Below, piece by piece: positions 1 through 8,219 of a stretch of 64,000 nt of DNA. The notes under the pieces are model-generated. The model did no database searches. It was given only the letters and a program-made list of their open reading frames with translations, and was not told the origin of the DNA. Position 1 is the stretch's first letter. Each line of letters starts with the position of its first letter. The stretch is taken from positions 620,001-684,000 of the forward strand of contig CAVSCR010000007.1 of the NCBI GenBank assembly GCA_963726575.1, read 5' to 3'. A program made the position numbers and the translations under genes. The stretch is from CAVSCR01 sp963726575. Lineage in GTDB: Bacteria > Actinomycetota > Actinomycetes > JAHEKZ01.

Positions 1-1328
1 TCGGGCCCAGCCTGGACCGCACCCCGCCGCAAGACCTCGAGGCCGAGATGAGCGTCCTCGGCGGGATGCTGCTGAGCAAGGACGCGATCGCCGACGTCGT
101 CGAGGAGCTGCGCGGGGACGACTTCTACAAGCCGGCCCACCAGACCGTCTACGACGCGGTCATCGATCTCTACGGTCGCGGCGAGCCGGCCGACCCGGTC
201 ACGGTCGCCAGCGAGCTGAACAAGCGCGGTGACCTGTCCCGCATCGGTGGTGCCCCCTATCTGCACAGCCTGATGTCCTCGGTGCCGACCGCGGCCAACG
301 CGGGCTACTACGCGCGGATCGTGCGGGAGCGTGCCGTGCTGCGCCGGCTGGTCGAGGCGGGCACCCGCATCGTGCAGATGAGCTACGCCGAGACCGGCGA
401 GGTCGACGACATCGTGGACCGCGCACAGGCCGAGGTGTACTCGGTCACCGAGCGACGCAGTAGCGAGGACTACGTCCCACTGTCGGAGATCATGGAGGGC
501 GCCCTCGACGAGATCGAGGCCATCAGCTCGCGCGGCGGCACCATGGTCGGCGTCCCGACCAGCTTCACCGACCTCGACCGGCTCACCAACGGGCTGCACC
601 CCGGACAGCTGGTCGTCCTGGCCGCACGACCAGCCATCGGCAAGTCCACGCTCGGACTCGACCTCGCGCGCTCCGCGTCGATCCGCCACGGAATGACCAG
701 CGTCATCTTCTCCCTCGAGATGGCGCGCAACGAGATCACCATGCGCTTGCTGTCGGCTGAGGCGCGGGTCGCGTTGCACCACATGCGCAGTGGCACCATG
801 AGTGACGACGACTGGACCCGGCTGGCCCGCAAGATGAGCGAGGTGGCGAGTGCTCCGTTGTTCATCGACGACTCCCCGAACATGTCGATGATGGAGATCC
901 GCGCCAAGTGTCGACGCTTGAAGCAGCGCAACGACCTCAAGCTCGTGGTCGTCGACTACCTGCAGCTCATGACCAGCGGACGTCGGGTCGAGAGTCGGCA
1001 GCAGGAGGTGGCGGAGTTCTCGCGTTCGCTGAAGCTGCTGGCCAAGGAGCTCGAGGTACCGGTCGTTGCGATCAGTCAGCTGAACCGCGGTCCGGAGCAG
1101 CGCACCGACAAGCGTCCGATGATGTCCGACCTGCGCGAGAGCGGCTCGATCGAGCAGGACGCAGACGTCGTCATCTTGTTGCACCGCGAGGACGCCTACG
1201 AACGCGAGTCGCCGCGCGCAGGCGAGGCCGACCTCATCGTCGCCAAGCACCGCAACGGCCCCACCTCCACCGTCACCGTCGCGTTCCAGGGGCACTACAG
1301 CCGCTTCGTGGACATGGCCAACAGCTGA
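1..1328 (+). CDS. dnaB: Replicative DNA helicase DnaB (5' end outside window)
   Basis: This hexameric helicase unwinds DNA ahead of the replisome. The reading frame is open from base 3, and the codons before the first in-window ATG (48) read as typical DnaB N-terminal sequence (RTPPQDLEAE), so the gene starts upstream. The N-terminal primase-interaction domain is followed by the RecA-like domain. Visible motifs are Walker A (ARPAIGKST), Walker B (LVVVDYLQLM), the AISQLNRG segment and the DLRESGSIEQDAD segment near the C-terminus. No intein interrupts the Walker or DLRESG regions, although inteins are common there in actinobacterial DnaB. The gene ends 48 bases before the convergent helD. Confidence 0.96.
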   Translation, partial: GPSLDRTPPQDLEAEMSVLGGMLLSKDAIADVVEELRGDDFYKPAHQTVYDAVIDLYGRGEPADPVTVASELNKRGDLSRIGGAPYLHSLMSSVPTAANAGYYARIVRERAVLRRLVEAGTRIVQMSYAETGEVDDIVDRAQAEVYSVTERRSSEDYVPLSEIMEGALDEIEAISSRGGTMVGVPTSFTDLDRLTNGLHPGQLVVLAARPAIGKSTLGLDLARSASIRHGMTSVIFSLEMARNEITMRLLSAEARVALHHMRSGTMSDDDWTRLARKMSEVASAPLFIDDSPNMSMMEIRAKCRRLKQRNDLKLVVVDYLQLMTSGRRVESRQQEVAEFSRSLKLLAKELEVPVVAISQLNRGPEQRTDKRPMMSDLRESGSIEQDADVVILLHREDAYERESPRAGEADLIVAKHRNGPTSTVTVAFQGHYSRFVDMANS

Positions 1329-1376
1329 CCGGACGCCGCGGGACTCGCGGCGGGGTGACCCTTGCCGCTCGCGGTG

Positions 1377-3377
1377 CTAGCCCGCGAAGCGCGGGGCCAG
1401 CTCGGGCGGCAGCGGGCGTGAGTGGACCACGGTCAAGCTGGTGACCGCACGGGTCAGCACGACGTAGAGCCGGTTGAGCCCGCGTGGCTCGGCCATCGCG
1501 ATCGCGGTCGGCTCGACGACCACCACGGAGTCGTACTCCAAGCCCTTGCTCATCGTCGCGGGAACCACGGTCACCCGCTCGCCCACGTCCTCCGCGCCCA
1601 CCAGCTGGTGGGCCAGTCCGGCGTCGTCCAGCCAGCTGCGCACTGTCGCGACGTCGGAGTCCGGGCAGATCACCGCGACCGAGCCGGGACGCTCCACACC
1701 CTCCCGCGCGGCCGCGACGGTTGCGTCGGGGACGTCCATGGTGGCGACGACGTGCAGGTGTCCGGGGTCCTCGCGGATGGACCTCGGCGGCTCCAGCTCG
1801 GCCGCGAGGTGGGGCAGCAGTGCCGCGGCGAAGTCGATGATCGCTGACGGCACACGGAACCCCTGGGCCAGCTCCTCGATGCGCGCCTGCGGCTTGCCCA
1901 GATGGCGCATCGTCTCCTGCCAGCTCGACGTGGCCCATGCGGTTGTCCCCTGCGCCAGGTCCCCGAGCACTGTTGCCGACCCGGTGGAACAGCGACGCCC
2001 CACCGCGCGCAGCTGCATGGGCGAGAGGTCCTGCGCCTCGTCGAGGACGACGTGTCCGAGGCTCGGCGTGCGGTCCACGAGGTCGCGCGCCTCGTCGACC
2101 AGGACCGTGTCGGCGACCGACCAGCGAGTCGAGGCCGGCCCCCTTGGGGATGACGTCCAGACCAGGTAGTCGATCTCCTCGGCGTCGAACAACCCGTCGG
2201 CGTGGGCGCTCAGAGCGGCGCGGTCGGACAGCAGTGACCGCACCAGGCGGACCGGGTCGACGGCCGGCCAGACCTGGTCGACGTAGCTCTTGGTGGCGGG
2301 GTGCCGAGCAACCCGGTTCTGGACGCGGTCGTCGGTCGTCGCGCCCTCGTGCTCCATCTGCACGAGCACCTCGTGCGCCAGACTCTGAGCTACCAGTGCG
2401 CGCCCGGCGCCGTACCGCACGTCGCGAGCCCGCAGCGCGCCGACGACCGCGGCGGCCCGAGAGCTCTGGACGCGCCAGCGCCGGGAGCCGACGGGCACGA
2501 CCAGAGTTTGCGAGGGCTCGAGCACGTGTGACCATACGGCGCGGCGCAGCACCTCTGCCATCCTGGCGTCGCCCTTGAGGCGGGCGGCCTCGTAGCTGTC
2601 CGTGCCGCGCACCGGCAGGCCGGCGGTGAGCTGATCGATCGTGGTCTGCGCGACGTCGAACTCCCCGAGCGCCGGCAGCACCCGGCTGATGTAGCCGAGG
2701 AACGCCGAGTTCGGCCCGACGACGAGCACTCCGCTGCGGCGCAGACGCTCCCGGTGTGCGTACAACAAGTAGGCGACCCGGTGCAGACCCACGGCGGTCT
2801 TGCCAGTGCCAGGTGCCCCCTGGACGCACAAGGTCGTGGCCGCGTCTGCCCGCACCACAGCGTCCTGATCCGGCTGGATGGTCGCCACGATGTCGCGCAT
2901 CGGTCCGACGCGCGGGCGTTGGATCTCCTCGGCGAGGATCGCGCTGCGCCCATCATGTTCGTGGCGGTCGGTGAGGTGCTCGTCCTCATAAGCCGTCAAG
3001 GTGCCGCCGACGAAACCGTAACGCCGTCGCAGCGTTACGCCCATGGGGTCGGAGCGCGTCGCCCGGTAGAAGGGAAGCGACACCTCGGCCCGCCAGTCGA
3101 CCACGGTGGGCTGGCCGTCGGCATCATGCACGTGGCGACGACCGATATACCAATGTTCCCCCTGGGTGTCGGTGCGGCCGAAGAACAGGGGCGAGTCGGG
3201 ATCGTCGGTCAGTGCCCTGACCCGCGAGGACAACGTGGCCGCGAGGTACGCGGCCGACACCGCGTCGCCGCCCATCGTCTGCAGGGCCTCGACGCGCGCC
3301 CGCATCGCCGCCAGGTCGGCGCGGGCGGCCGCGAGGTGGTTGCGCTCCGCGGCGAGCCCTACATCGACGTCAGACAT
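1377..3377 (-). CDS. helD: HelD-like RNA polymerase recycling ATPase (UvrD/SF1 family)
   Basis: This superfamily-1 ATPase resembles HelD, which removes stalled RNA polymerase from DNA. Actinobacterial relatives (HelR) can confer tolerance to rifamycins. The protein is about 666 aa. It has an N-terminal charged helical region (residues 10-60) expected to form the coiled-coil arm, the HelD signature VVDWRAEVSLPFYRA (about 92-106), Walker A GAPGTGKT (187-194), and a DEAQD Walker B. I chose the ATG at 3377 because the longer form starting at 3452 would overlap the preceding acetyltransferase by 64 bases. From 3377 the genes are 11 bases apart on the same strand and are probably co-transcribed. 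Assignment to HelD rather than a DNA-repair helicase rests on the VVDWRAEV block and overall layout. Confidence 0.88.
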   Translation of the reverse strand: MSDVDVGLAAERNHLAAARADLAAMRARVEALQTMGGDAVSAAYLAATLSSRVRALTDDPDSPLFFGRTDTQGEHWYIGRRHVHDADGQPTVVDWRAEVSLPFYRATRSDPMGVTLRRRYGFVGGTLTAYEDEHLTDRHEHDGRSAILAEEIQRPRVGPMRDIVATIQPDQDAVVRADAATTLCVQGAPGTGKTAVGLHRVAYLLYAHRERLRRSGVLVVGPNSAFLGYISRVLPALGEFDVAQTTIDQLTAGLPVRGTDSYEAARLKGDARMAEVLRRAVWSHVLEPSQTLVVPVGSRRWRVQSSRAAAVVGALRARDVRYGAGRALVAQSLAHEVLVQMEHEGATTDDRVQNRVARHPATKSYVDQVWPAVDPVRLVRSLLSDRAALSAHADGLFDAEEIDYLVWTSSPRGPASTRWSVADTVLVDEARDLVDRTPSLGHVVLDEAQDLSPMQLRAVGRRCSTGSATVLGDLAQGTTAWATSSWQETMRHLGKPQARIEELAQGFRVPSAIIDFAAALLPHLAAELEPPRSIREDPGHLHVVATMDVPDATVAAAREGVERPGSVAVICPDSDVATVRSWLDDAGLAHQLVGAEDVGERVTVVPATMSKGLEYDSVVVVEPTAIAMAEPRGLNRLYVVLTRAVTSLTVVHSRPLPPELAPRFAG

Positions 3378-3388
3378 GGCGGTGTCCG

Positions 3389-4153
3389 CTAGACCCCGGT
3401 CACGGCGCCGCGGGGTACCCACCCCTGCCGACCGGCCGCATCCCGGCACCACAACCAGCCGCTGGCCAGGTCGGCATCGAGCACATCGAGCACGTCTCCC
3501 ATGCGCGTGGGCAGTTCCGTGGTGTCGTAGTCGGACAAGACAGTGGCCCGGCCGCCGACCTCGACGACGTCGCCCTTGGAGACCTGGACCGGAGGGCGGG
3601 ACGGGATCTCGTGCGTCGTGGTCGTGACGACCCCGGTGGACCGGGGTTCGAGCCGGATCATCCGGACGGTCGTCGGGAGCATTCCCCGACGCTTGTAGAA
3701 GCGCTGTGCGGCGTCGTTCCCCACCATCACCGCGATCGCCACGCTGGTTGCGCCGAGCTCGGCGAGCCGGTCCTCGGTGGCGTCGAGCAGGACGCTGCCC
3801 AGCCCGTTGCCGCGCTCGGTCTCGGCCACCGCCAGGCTCTCCACCTCACCGATGCGGTCACTGGTCGGCCAGGTGTCGTCGGGTCCGTCGAGGAGATGGG
3901 CGACCGCGTAGCCCACCGCCGCACCGTTGCGCCGGGCGACGACCACGAACCCGTCGTCGTGCGACAGAAGCCGGACGTACAGAGCGCGGCGGCGCGGCCA
4001 CGACAGTTCCCGCTCGATCAGGGGCAGCTGTGCCGCACCAATCGTCGCGTGCCAGTCGAAGAGGCTGAGCCACAGCGGTTCCAGCTCGTCGATCAGCTCT
4101 TGGCCGCCGACGGTCAAGGTGAGCGAGGGATCGTGCGGGTCGGACTGGTCCAT
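3389..4153 (-). CDS. GNAT acetyltransferase with C-terminal SH3-like domain
   Basis: The N-terminal part (residues 1 to about 170) is a GNAT acyl-CoA N-acetyltransferase. The acetyl-CoA loop is visible as TERGNGLGSVLL, followed by the usual AQRFYKRRGM motif. After residue 170 a separate domain follows (about 80 residues) with the pattern of an SH3 fold: VSKGDVVEVGGRATVLSDYD, then W/G-rich strands ending in QGWVPRGAV. GNAT proteins of this length usually lack such a tail. The substrate cannot be read from the sequence. The gene lies between rsgA and helD on the same strand with gaps of 37 and 11 bases, so the three probably form one transcript. Confidence 0.82.
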   Translation of the reverse strand: MDQSDPHDPSLTLTVGGQELIDELEPLWLSLFDWHATIGAAQLPLIERELSWPRRRALYVRLLSHDDGFVVVARRNGAAVGYAVAHLLDGPDDTWPTSDRIGEVESLAVAETERGNGLGSVLLDATEDRLAELGATSVAIAVMVGNDAAQRFYKRRGMLPTTVRMIRLEPRSTGVVTTTTHEIPSRPPVQVSKGDVVEVGGRATVLSDYDTTELPTRMGDVLDVLDADLASGWLWCRDAAGRQGWVPRGAVTGV

Positions 4154-4190
4154 CGAGCGATTGTGTCTTGTGGCAACGCTGGCGGGGGTG

Positions 4191-5240
4191 TCAGGGCCGG
4201 TACAGACGCCGCTGCATCTTGCTCACCGACCGCATCCGGTTGGCCTCCGCCCGTTGTAGTCGTGCATCAGTGCGGCGCGCCTGGTAGTCGGCCTCGCGCT
4301 GCAACTTGCGCCACGACCGCAGCCGGCGTTCGTCGAGGACTCCTGCGTCAACCGCTGACAGGACGGCGCAGCCTGGCTCGGTGTCGTGGGCACAGTCGCT
4401 GAAGTGGCATGCGGTGGCAAGTGCCTCGAGGTCGGAGAAGACCTGTTCCAGAGCGTCGGCGTCGGCCAGGCCGAGCGTCCGCAGCCCCGGAGTGTCGATC
4501 ACGATCGATCCGTTGGGCAACACGTGCAGTTCGCGGTGGACGGTGGTGTGACGCCCGCGACCATCTGCCCGGATCTCCTGCGTGACCATGACCTGCGCGC
4601 CGGCGAGGGCGTTGACCAGTGTGGACTTGCCGACGCCCGACGGTCCGATGATCGCCATGGTCGCGCCGGGGGCGACCAACGGGGCGAGCTCGGCGACGTC
4701 GCCTTGGCGGGCGCTGGTCTGCGCGACGATCACGCCTGGCGCCGCCGACCGGAGCGCACGCACCCAGGTGTCGAGGAAGTCACCGGCCCGATCGGCCTTG
4801 GTGGCGACGACGACCGGGGTGGCGCCGGAGTCCCACGCCAGCGCCAGGAGCCGCTCGACGCGTCCGAGGTTGGGGGCGGCGTCGAACGGTTCGGCGACCG
4901 CGACCAGGTCCACGTTGGTCGCCAGCACCTGGCGATGGGAGCTGCCCGGAGACACCGAGGCCCGGGTGATCGCGGTTCGCCGCGGGAGGACGTCGTCGAC
5001 GACGTGACGACCGTCGGACAGGATCGCCAGGCGGACGTAGTCGCCGACGCAGGGTTGCCGCTCAGGGTCGGCAGCGGCAGCGCTGGTCAGGGTGGCTGAG
5101 AGCGTGGCGCGCAGTCGGCCACCGGCGGTGAGCAGGTCGACCGCGCCGCGATCGACACGGGCGACGCGCGCGGTTCGGGCGTCGTCGTCAGCGTCGTCAG
5201 AGGCGCTGGCGAGCGGAGGTACGGGTGGAATCGAAGCCAA
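4191..5240 (-). CDS. rsgA: Ribosome small-subunit-dependent GTPase A
   Basis: This circularly permuted GTPase acts late in 30S ribosomal subunit maturation. An N-terminal OB-fold (residues about 25-95) is followed by GTPase motifs in permuted order: TKAD (G4, 147-150), then Walker A GPSGVGKS (199-206), then DTPG (G3, 249-252). The C-terminal zinc motif follows, with C278, C283, H285 and C291 as likely ligands. The basic helical tail RRTDARLQRAEANRMRS is also typical. The 349-residue length fits the family. It is the first gene of the minus-strand rsgA-GNAT-helD run, and its promoter must lie in the divergent spacer upstream. Confidence 0.95.
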   Translation of the reverse strand: MASIPPVPPLASASDDADDDARTARVARVDRGAVDLLTAGGRLRATLSATLTSAAAADPERQPCVGDYVRLAILSDGRHVVDDVLPRRTAITRASVSPGSSHRQVLATNVDLVAVAEPFDAAPNLGRVERLLALAWDSGATPVVVATKADRAGDFLDTWVRALRSAAPGVIVAQTSARQGDVAELAPLVAPGATMAIIGPSGVGKSTLVNALAGAQVMVTQEIRADGRGRHTTVHRELHVLPNGSIVIDTPGLRTLGLADADALEQVFSDLEALATACHFSDCAHDTEPGCAVLSAVDAGVLDERRLRSWRKLQREADYQARRTDARLQRAEANRMRSVSKMQRRLYRP

Positions 5241-5536
5241 GGTGGGGTCCTTCAGTCCAAGAGGTGACGAGATCTGCGGTCGCGATCTGACCTGGGTGTC
5301 GCGCGGTCATGACGAACCACCTCCTGTCCAACGGACGCCGTTGGGCGCGGCACAGCGTAGGCAGACCCGATCGGGCGACGCCACCGCATTACCGGTCCGG
5401 ACCGGTAATGCGGTGGCTCACGATGCGACATCGTGACCGAGTCGGGACATCTGACAGGTGTGGTCGCGGCTGCGCCGTCCCTACGGTGTGGGCTGCGGCG
5501 AGACCGAGACCGACACTGAGAGCGAGGCGGGGGACG
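5241..5536. promoter_or_regulatory. Divergent spacer between rsgA and the subtilase gene
   Basis: This 296-base spacer must hold promoters for both rsgA (leftward) and the subtilase (rightward). It contains a 7-bp-stem hairpin CCAACGG/CCGTTGG with a 3-base loop (5328-5344), a 38-bp perfect palindrome (5380-5417) and a small hairpin CGATG/CATCG (5421-5433). I see no convincing protein-coding frame, because the open frame running into the subtilase lacks protein-like composition before 5537. No clear -35/-10 pair could be assigned by eye. Confidence 0.6.
5380..5417. repeat. 38-bp perfect inverted repeat
   Basis: The left arm GCCACCGCATTACCGGTCC (5380-5398) is followed without any spacer by its exact complement up to 5417. 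Perfect dyads of this length without a loop are too long for a typical single regulator site and unlike a terminator, which would also be misplaced between divergent genes. It could bind two dimers, extrude as a cruciform, or mark a duplication. Its position about 120 bases before the subtilase start and 140 bases before rsgA fits a shared control site. Confidence 0.85.
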
Positions 5537-7573
5537 ATGAGCACACACAGGTGGCGTCGAGGTTCGGTGGTCGGACTGCTGAGCGCCGCCGTCGTGGGCT
5601 CGCTGACGCTGGTACCCGCCCAGGCGGACATCGTCTTGCCCCCGGTGCCACCGAACGTCACGGCCCTGACCACGGGTGACGTCTCCGCGTTCCAGTGGGC
5701 GCTCACCGCCACGAACACCCCGGCCGCCTGGACGGCGTCCACCGGCACCGGGGTCACCGTCGCCGTCGTCGACACCGGCACTGATGCCAACCACCCAGAC
5801 CTGCAGGGTCAGGTGCTGGACGGCGCCCGCTGGGTGTGGGACGCCGCCACCCGTCGGGTCGTGCTTCAGGACGCCACGGTCGCCCAGACCAGCGATGACC
5901 AGGAGGGGCACGGCACGCATGTGTCGGGCATCATCGCCGCCAACCAGGACGGCAACGGCATCACGGGGGTGGCGCCCAGCTCCAAGATCCTTCCGGTCCA
6001 GCTCTTCACCAGGTCGGCCGCGCGGCATCTCTCGGACGTGACGTTCCTGCGGGCGGTGGCGACGTCGGTGCGTTGGGCGAACTCGCACGGCGCCCAGGTC
6101 GTCAACCTCTCCCTGGGCACGCAGGTCAGCGGCATCGTCGACGACCCGGGGACCCACGCCTACCTGGCGGCCGCGCAGAAGGTGTGTGCCGCGATCGCCG
6201 ACGTGACCGCAGCGGGCACGTTGGTCGTGGTGTCGGCGGGCAACTCCGGCGACTTCGGGAACCCCGAGAACGTGCCGGCCAGCTGTGCCTCTGCGCTCAC
6301 GGTTGCCGCAACCACGCCGTCGCTGGAGCGCACCTTCTGGTCCAGCTTCGACGGCAATGTGCGGATCGCAGCCCCGGGTGACAGCGTGCTGTCGGACGCC
6401 TCGACGGTCGCGTTCGGCGGTAACCCGCTCTACATCGAGGAGAGCGGCACGTCGATGGCGGCGCCCATGGTCGCCGGAGCGGCTGCGTTGGTGTTCGCCC
6501 AGCACCCGGCGTGGAGCGCCGACCAGGTGGCCAACCGGCTGACCGCGACGGCACAGGACTGGGGCCCTCCGGGCCGTGACGCCCTGTACGGCTACGGGCA
6601 GCTCGACGCGGCCGCCGCGGTCGGCGTCGCGGCGCCGCCGGTGAAGCCGGTCGACTACCTGACCACCGACGTGGAGCCGTTCTTCGGCAGCTTCGGTCCG
6701 GACTACGGCCAGGCCGTGGTGTCGTGGAGCGTCCCCGCGGCGCACGCCGTGACGTCCTACACCGTGCGCCGGTTCGGCGCCGACGGCAGCGTCACCGACG
6801 TATCGGTGTCCGGGAACGCAGTGCGCGACGCCACTGCGGTGTCACACGGTGACTGGGTCCAGGTCATCGCGCACACGACAGCCGGCGACGTCGCGTCGTG
6901 GCCCTGGTGGTGGCTGAACCCCGACCAGCTGCAGATGGACAGCACGCCGGCGCCGGTGCGTCACCCGCACGCGACCAGGGGCAAGGACGCGATGCGCGTG
7001 ACCTGGCAGGCGCCGAAGGACACCCACCTGATCGACCAGGTCTACGTCGAGGTGAGCCTGGATGGCGCGGGAGTGCGTCGGGTCATCCCGGTCACCGCGG
7101 GCCAGCCGTTCCCGACTCACGCGCGCGTGCAGCTCCCTCGCTCGGCTCGCTCAGCTGACGTGCGGGTCGCGGTCATCACGGTGAACGGCAAGCGGGCGTT
7201 CGGCTGGGACAGCTTCTGGGGCTTCGCGCCGGTCCCGGGCGTCTTCCCAGCCGTCTACGGGATGCATGTGACGCAGCTCGTGGGCGCAGGCAAGAGCGCC
7301 GCGGAGGTGGTCGGCGGTGTCTCGCGGGCCAACGCCGCACGGCTGTGCGGTGGACCCGCATGCGCCGGGCGCCGCGTCCTGGTCCACGTGCGCCGTGCCG
7401 GAGGCGTCGTGCAGACCGTCCCCGGCCGCCTGACCAGTCAGGGCGTCTTCCACGTGGTGATCTGGGTGCCCAAGGGTGACCGGTCGGCGCTGCTGCGGAT
7501 CACCGGGCCGAAGGGCATCGACAGCGGCCCGTTCCACCGCTACGTCATCGGGGGCGCGGGCGGCGTCAAGTAG
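5537..7573 (+). CDS. Secreted S8 family serine protease (subtilase)
   Basis: This exported subtilisin-like endopeptidase carries the complete catalytic triad: Asp in VAVVDTGTDANHPDLQ (D79), His in EGHGTHVSGI (H125), and Ser in SGTSMAAPMVAG. I chose the ATG at 5537 because it opens a clear signal peptide (Arg-rich start, hydrophobic core, Pro-Ala-Gln-Ala cleavage region near residue 30) and follows a G-rich ribosome site. The longer frame adds 76 residues of non-protein-like sequence. After the protease domain (to about residue 380) come some 300 residues of beta-rich sequence, likely fibronectin/Ig-like, with a Cys pair in the CGGPAC segment. I see no LPxTG anchor. The 3' end overlaps the convergent phosphatase by 8 bases. 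Confidence 0.9.
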   Translation: MSTHRWRRGSVVGLLSAAVVGSLTLVPAQADIVLPPVPPNVTALTTGDVSAFQWALTATNTPAAWTASTGTGVTVAVVDTGTDANHPDLQGQVLDGARWVWDAATRRVVLQDATVAQTSDDQEGHGTHVSGIIAANQDGNGITGVAPSSKILPVQLFTRSAARHLSDVTFLRAVATSVRWANSHGAQVVNLSLGTQVSGIVDDPGTHAYLAAAQKVCAAIADVTAAGTLVVVSAGNSGDFGNPENVPASCASALTVAATTPSLERTFWSSFDGNVRIAAPGDSVLSDASTVAFGGNPLYIEESGTSMAAPMVAGAAALVFAQHPAWSADQVANRLTATAQDWGPPGRDALYGYGQLDAAAAVGVAAPPVKPVDYLTTDVEPFFGSFGPDYGQAVVSWSVPAAHAVTSYTVRRFGADGSVTDVSVSGNAVRDATAVSHGDWVQVIAHTTAGDVASWPWWWLNPDQLQMDSTPAPVRHPHATRGKDAMRVTWQAPKDTHLIDQVYVEVSLDGAGVRRVIPVTAGQPFPTHARVQLPRSARSADVRVAVITVNGKRAFGWDSFWGFAPVPGVFPAVYGMHVTQLVGAGKSAAEVVGGVSRANAARLCGGPACAGRRVLVHVRRAGGVVQTVPGRLTSQGVFHVVIWVPKGDRSALLRITGPKGIDSGPFHRYVIGGAGGVK

Positions 7574-8075
7574 CGCGGGCGCAGGCAGGGACCACCTCGC
7601 GCAGGTGGTCGACCAGCCCGTCGCACGCGGTCTCGACCTGGTCGAGTGCGACGTCGAAATCGGGCGCGCCCCCGTAGTAGGGGTCGGGCACCTCTAGGGA
7701 GTCGGCGTCGGGGTCGAACTCGCGTAGCAGGCGGACCGCGTCGGCGCTGGGCCGGTCGGGCGCCATGCGCCGAAGTGCTCGCTGGTTGTCCAGGTCCAAG
7801 GCGATGACCAGGTCCCGCTCAGCGAACCACTGCGGGTCGAAGACCCGCGCCACATGCCCATCGGGGTAGCCCCGCCGGGCCAGGGCCTGCCGGGTGCGGC
7901 GGTCGGCGGGGTCGCCCACGTGCCACGCGCCGGTTCCCGCGCTGTCGACGACCACGGCGTCGGACATCTGCGCGTCGGCCAGCTTCTGGCGCAGCACCGC
8001 CTGGGCCATCGGTGAGCGGCAGATGTTGCCCATGCACACGAAGATGACGCGATACGGCGGATCGGATGGGGTCAC
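7566..8075 (-). CDS. Low-molecular-weight protein tyrosine phosphatase
   Basis: This cytoplasmic phosphatase removes phosphate from protein tyrosines by a Cys-phosphate intermediate. The active-site loop CMGNICRS (C14 to R20) sits at the very N-terminus, as the family requires, and the general-acid loop DPYYGG is near the C-terminus. The start is taken as GTG at 8075, giving 169 residues of normal family length. The longer frame from 8153 adds 26 residues that no family member needs. Relatives such as PtpA-like enzymes are sometimes secreted, but no signal is seen here. Confidence 0.92.
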   Translation of the reverse strand: MTPSDPPYRVIFVCMGNICRSPMAQAVLRQKLADAQMSDAVVVDSAGTGAWHVGDPADRRTRQALARRGYPDGHVARVFDPQWFAERDLVIALDLDNQRALRRMAPDRPSADAVRLLREFDPDADSLEVPDPYYGGAPDFDVALDQVETACDGLVDHLREVVPACARAT

Positions 8076-8170
8076 CCGGGAAATTGTCCGTGGCGTCGGA
8101 ATCGAAATCAAATCCATCTGGATCTTAATTTTCGAATGTCCTGCCCTCCCCATTCTTCTGAAACATCGCT

Positions 8171-8189
8171 ATGGTTCGGCCCGAACCAT
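8171..8189. promoter_or_regulatory. 19-bp perfect palindrome upstream of the aminotransferase operon
   Basis: ATGGTTCGG and CCGAACCAT face each other around a single central C, ending 30 bases before the aminotransferase ATG. The surrounding DNA is unusually AT-rich for this genome and carries two further TTCGAA sites, one about 40 bases upstream of the palindrome and one just after it. The operon encodes its own AsnC/Lrp regulator as third gene, so this is the most likely autoregulatory operator. That link is inference from position. Confidence 0.6.
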
Positions 8190-8219
8190 TCGAATTCCGC
8201 GCTCGCAAGGAGTCCGCAC

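Noticed and set aside
1..1328. Intein in dnaB
   Set aside because: The Walker A and C-terminal DLRESGSIEQDAD regions are continuous.
1273..2829. Long Arg/Gly/Ala-rich frames overlapping helD and similar long frames opposite other genes
   Set aside because: They are shadow frames of high-GC coding sequence, with no motifs or ribosome sites, whereas the overlapping frames carry full family signatures.
5309..5536. N-terminal extension of the subtilase from an upstream ATG
   Set aside because: The 76 extra residues read through the 38-bp palindrome, lack protein-like composition and would bury the signal peptide.
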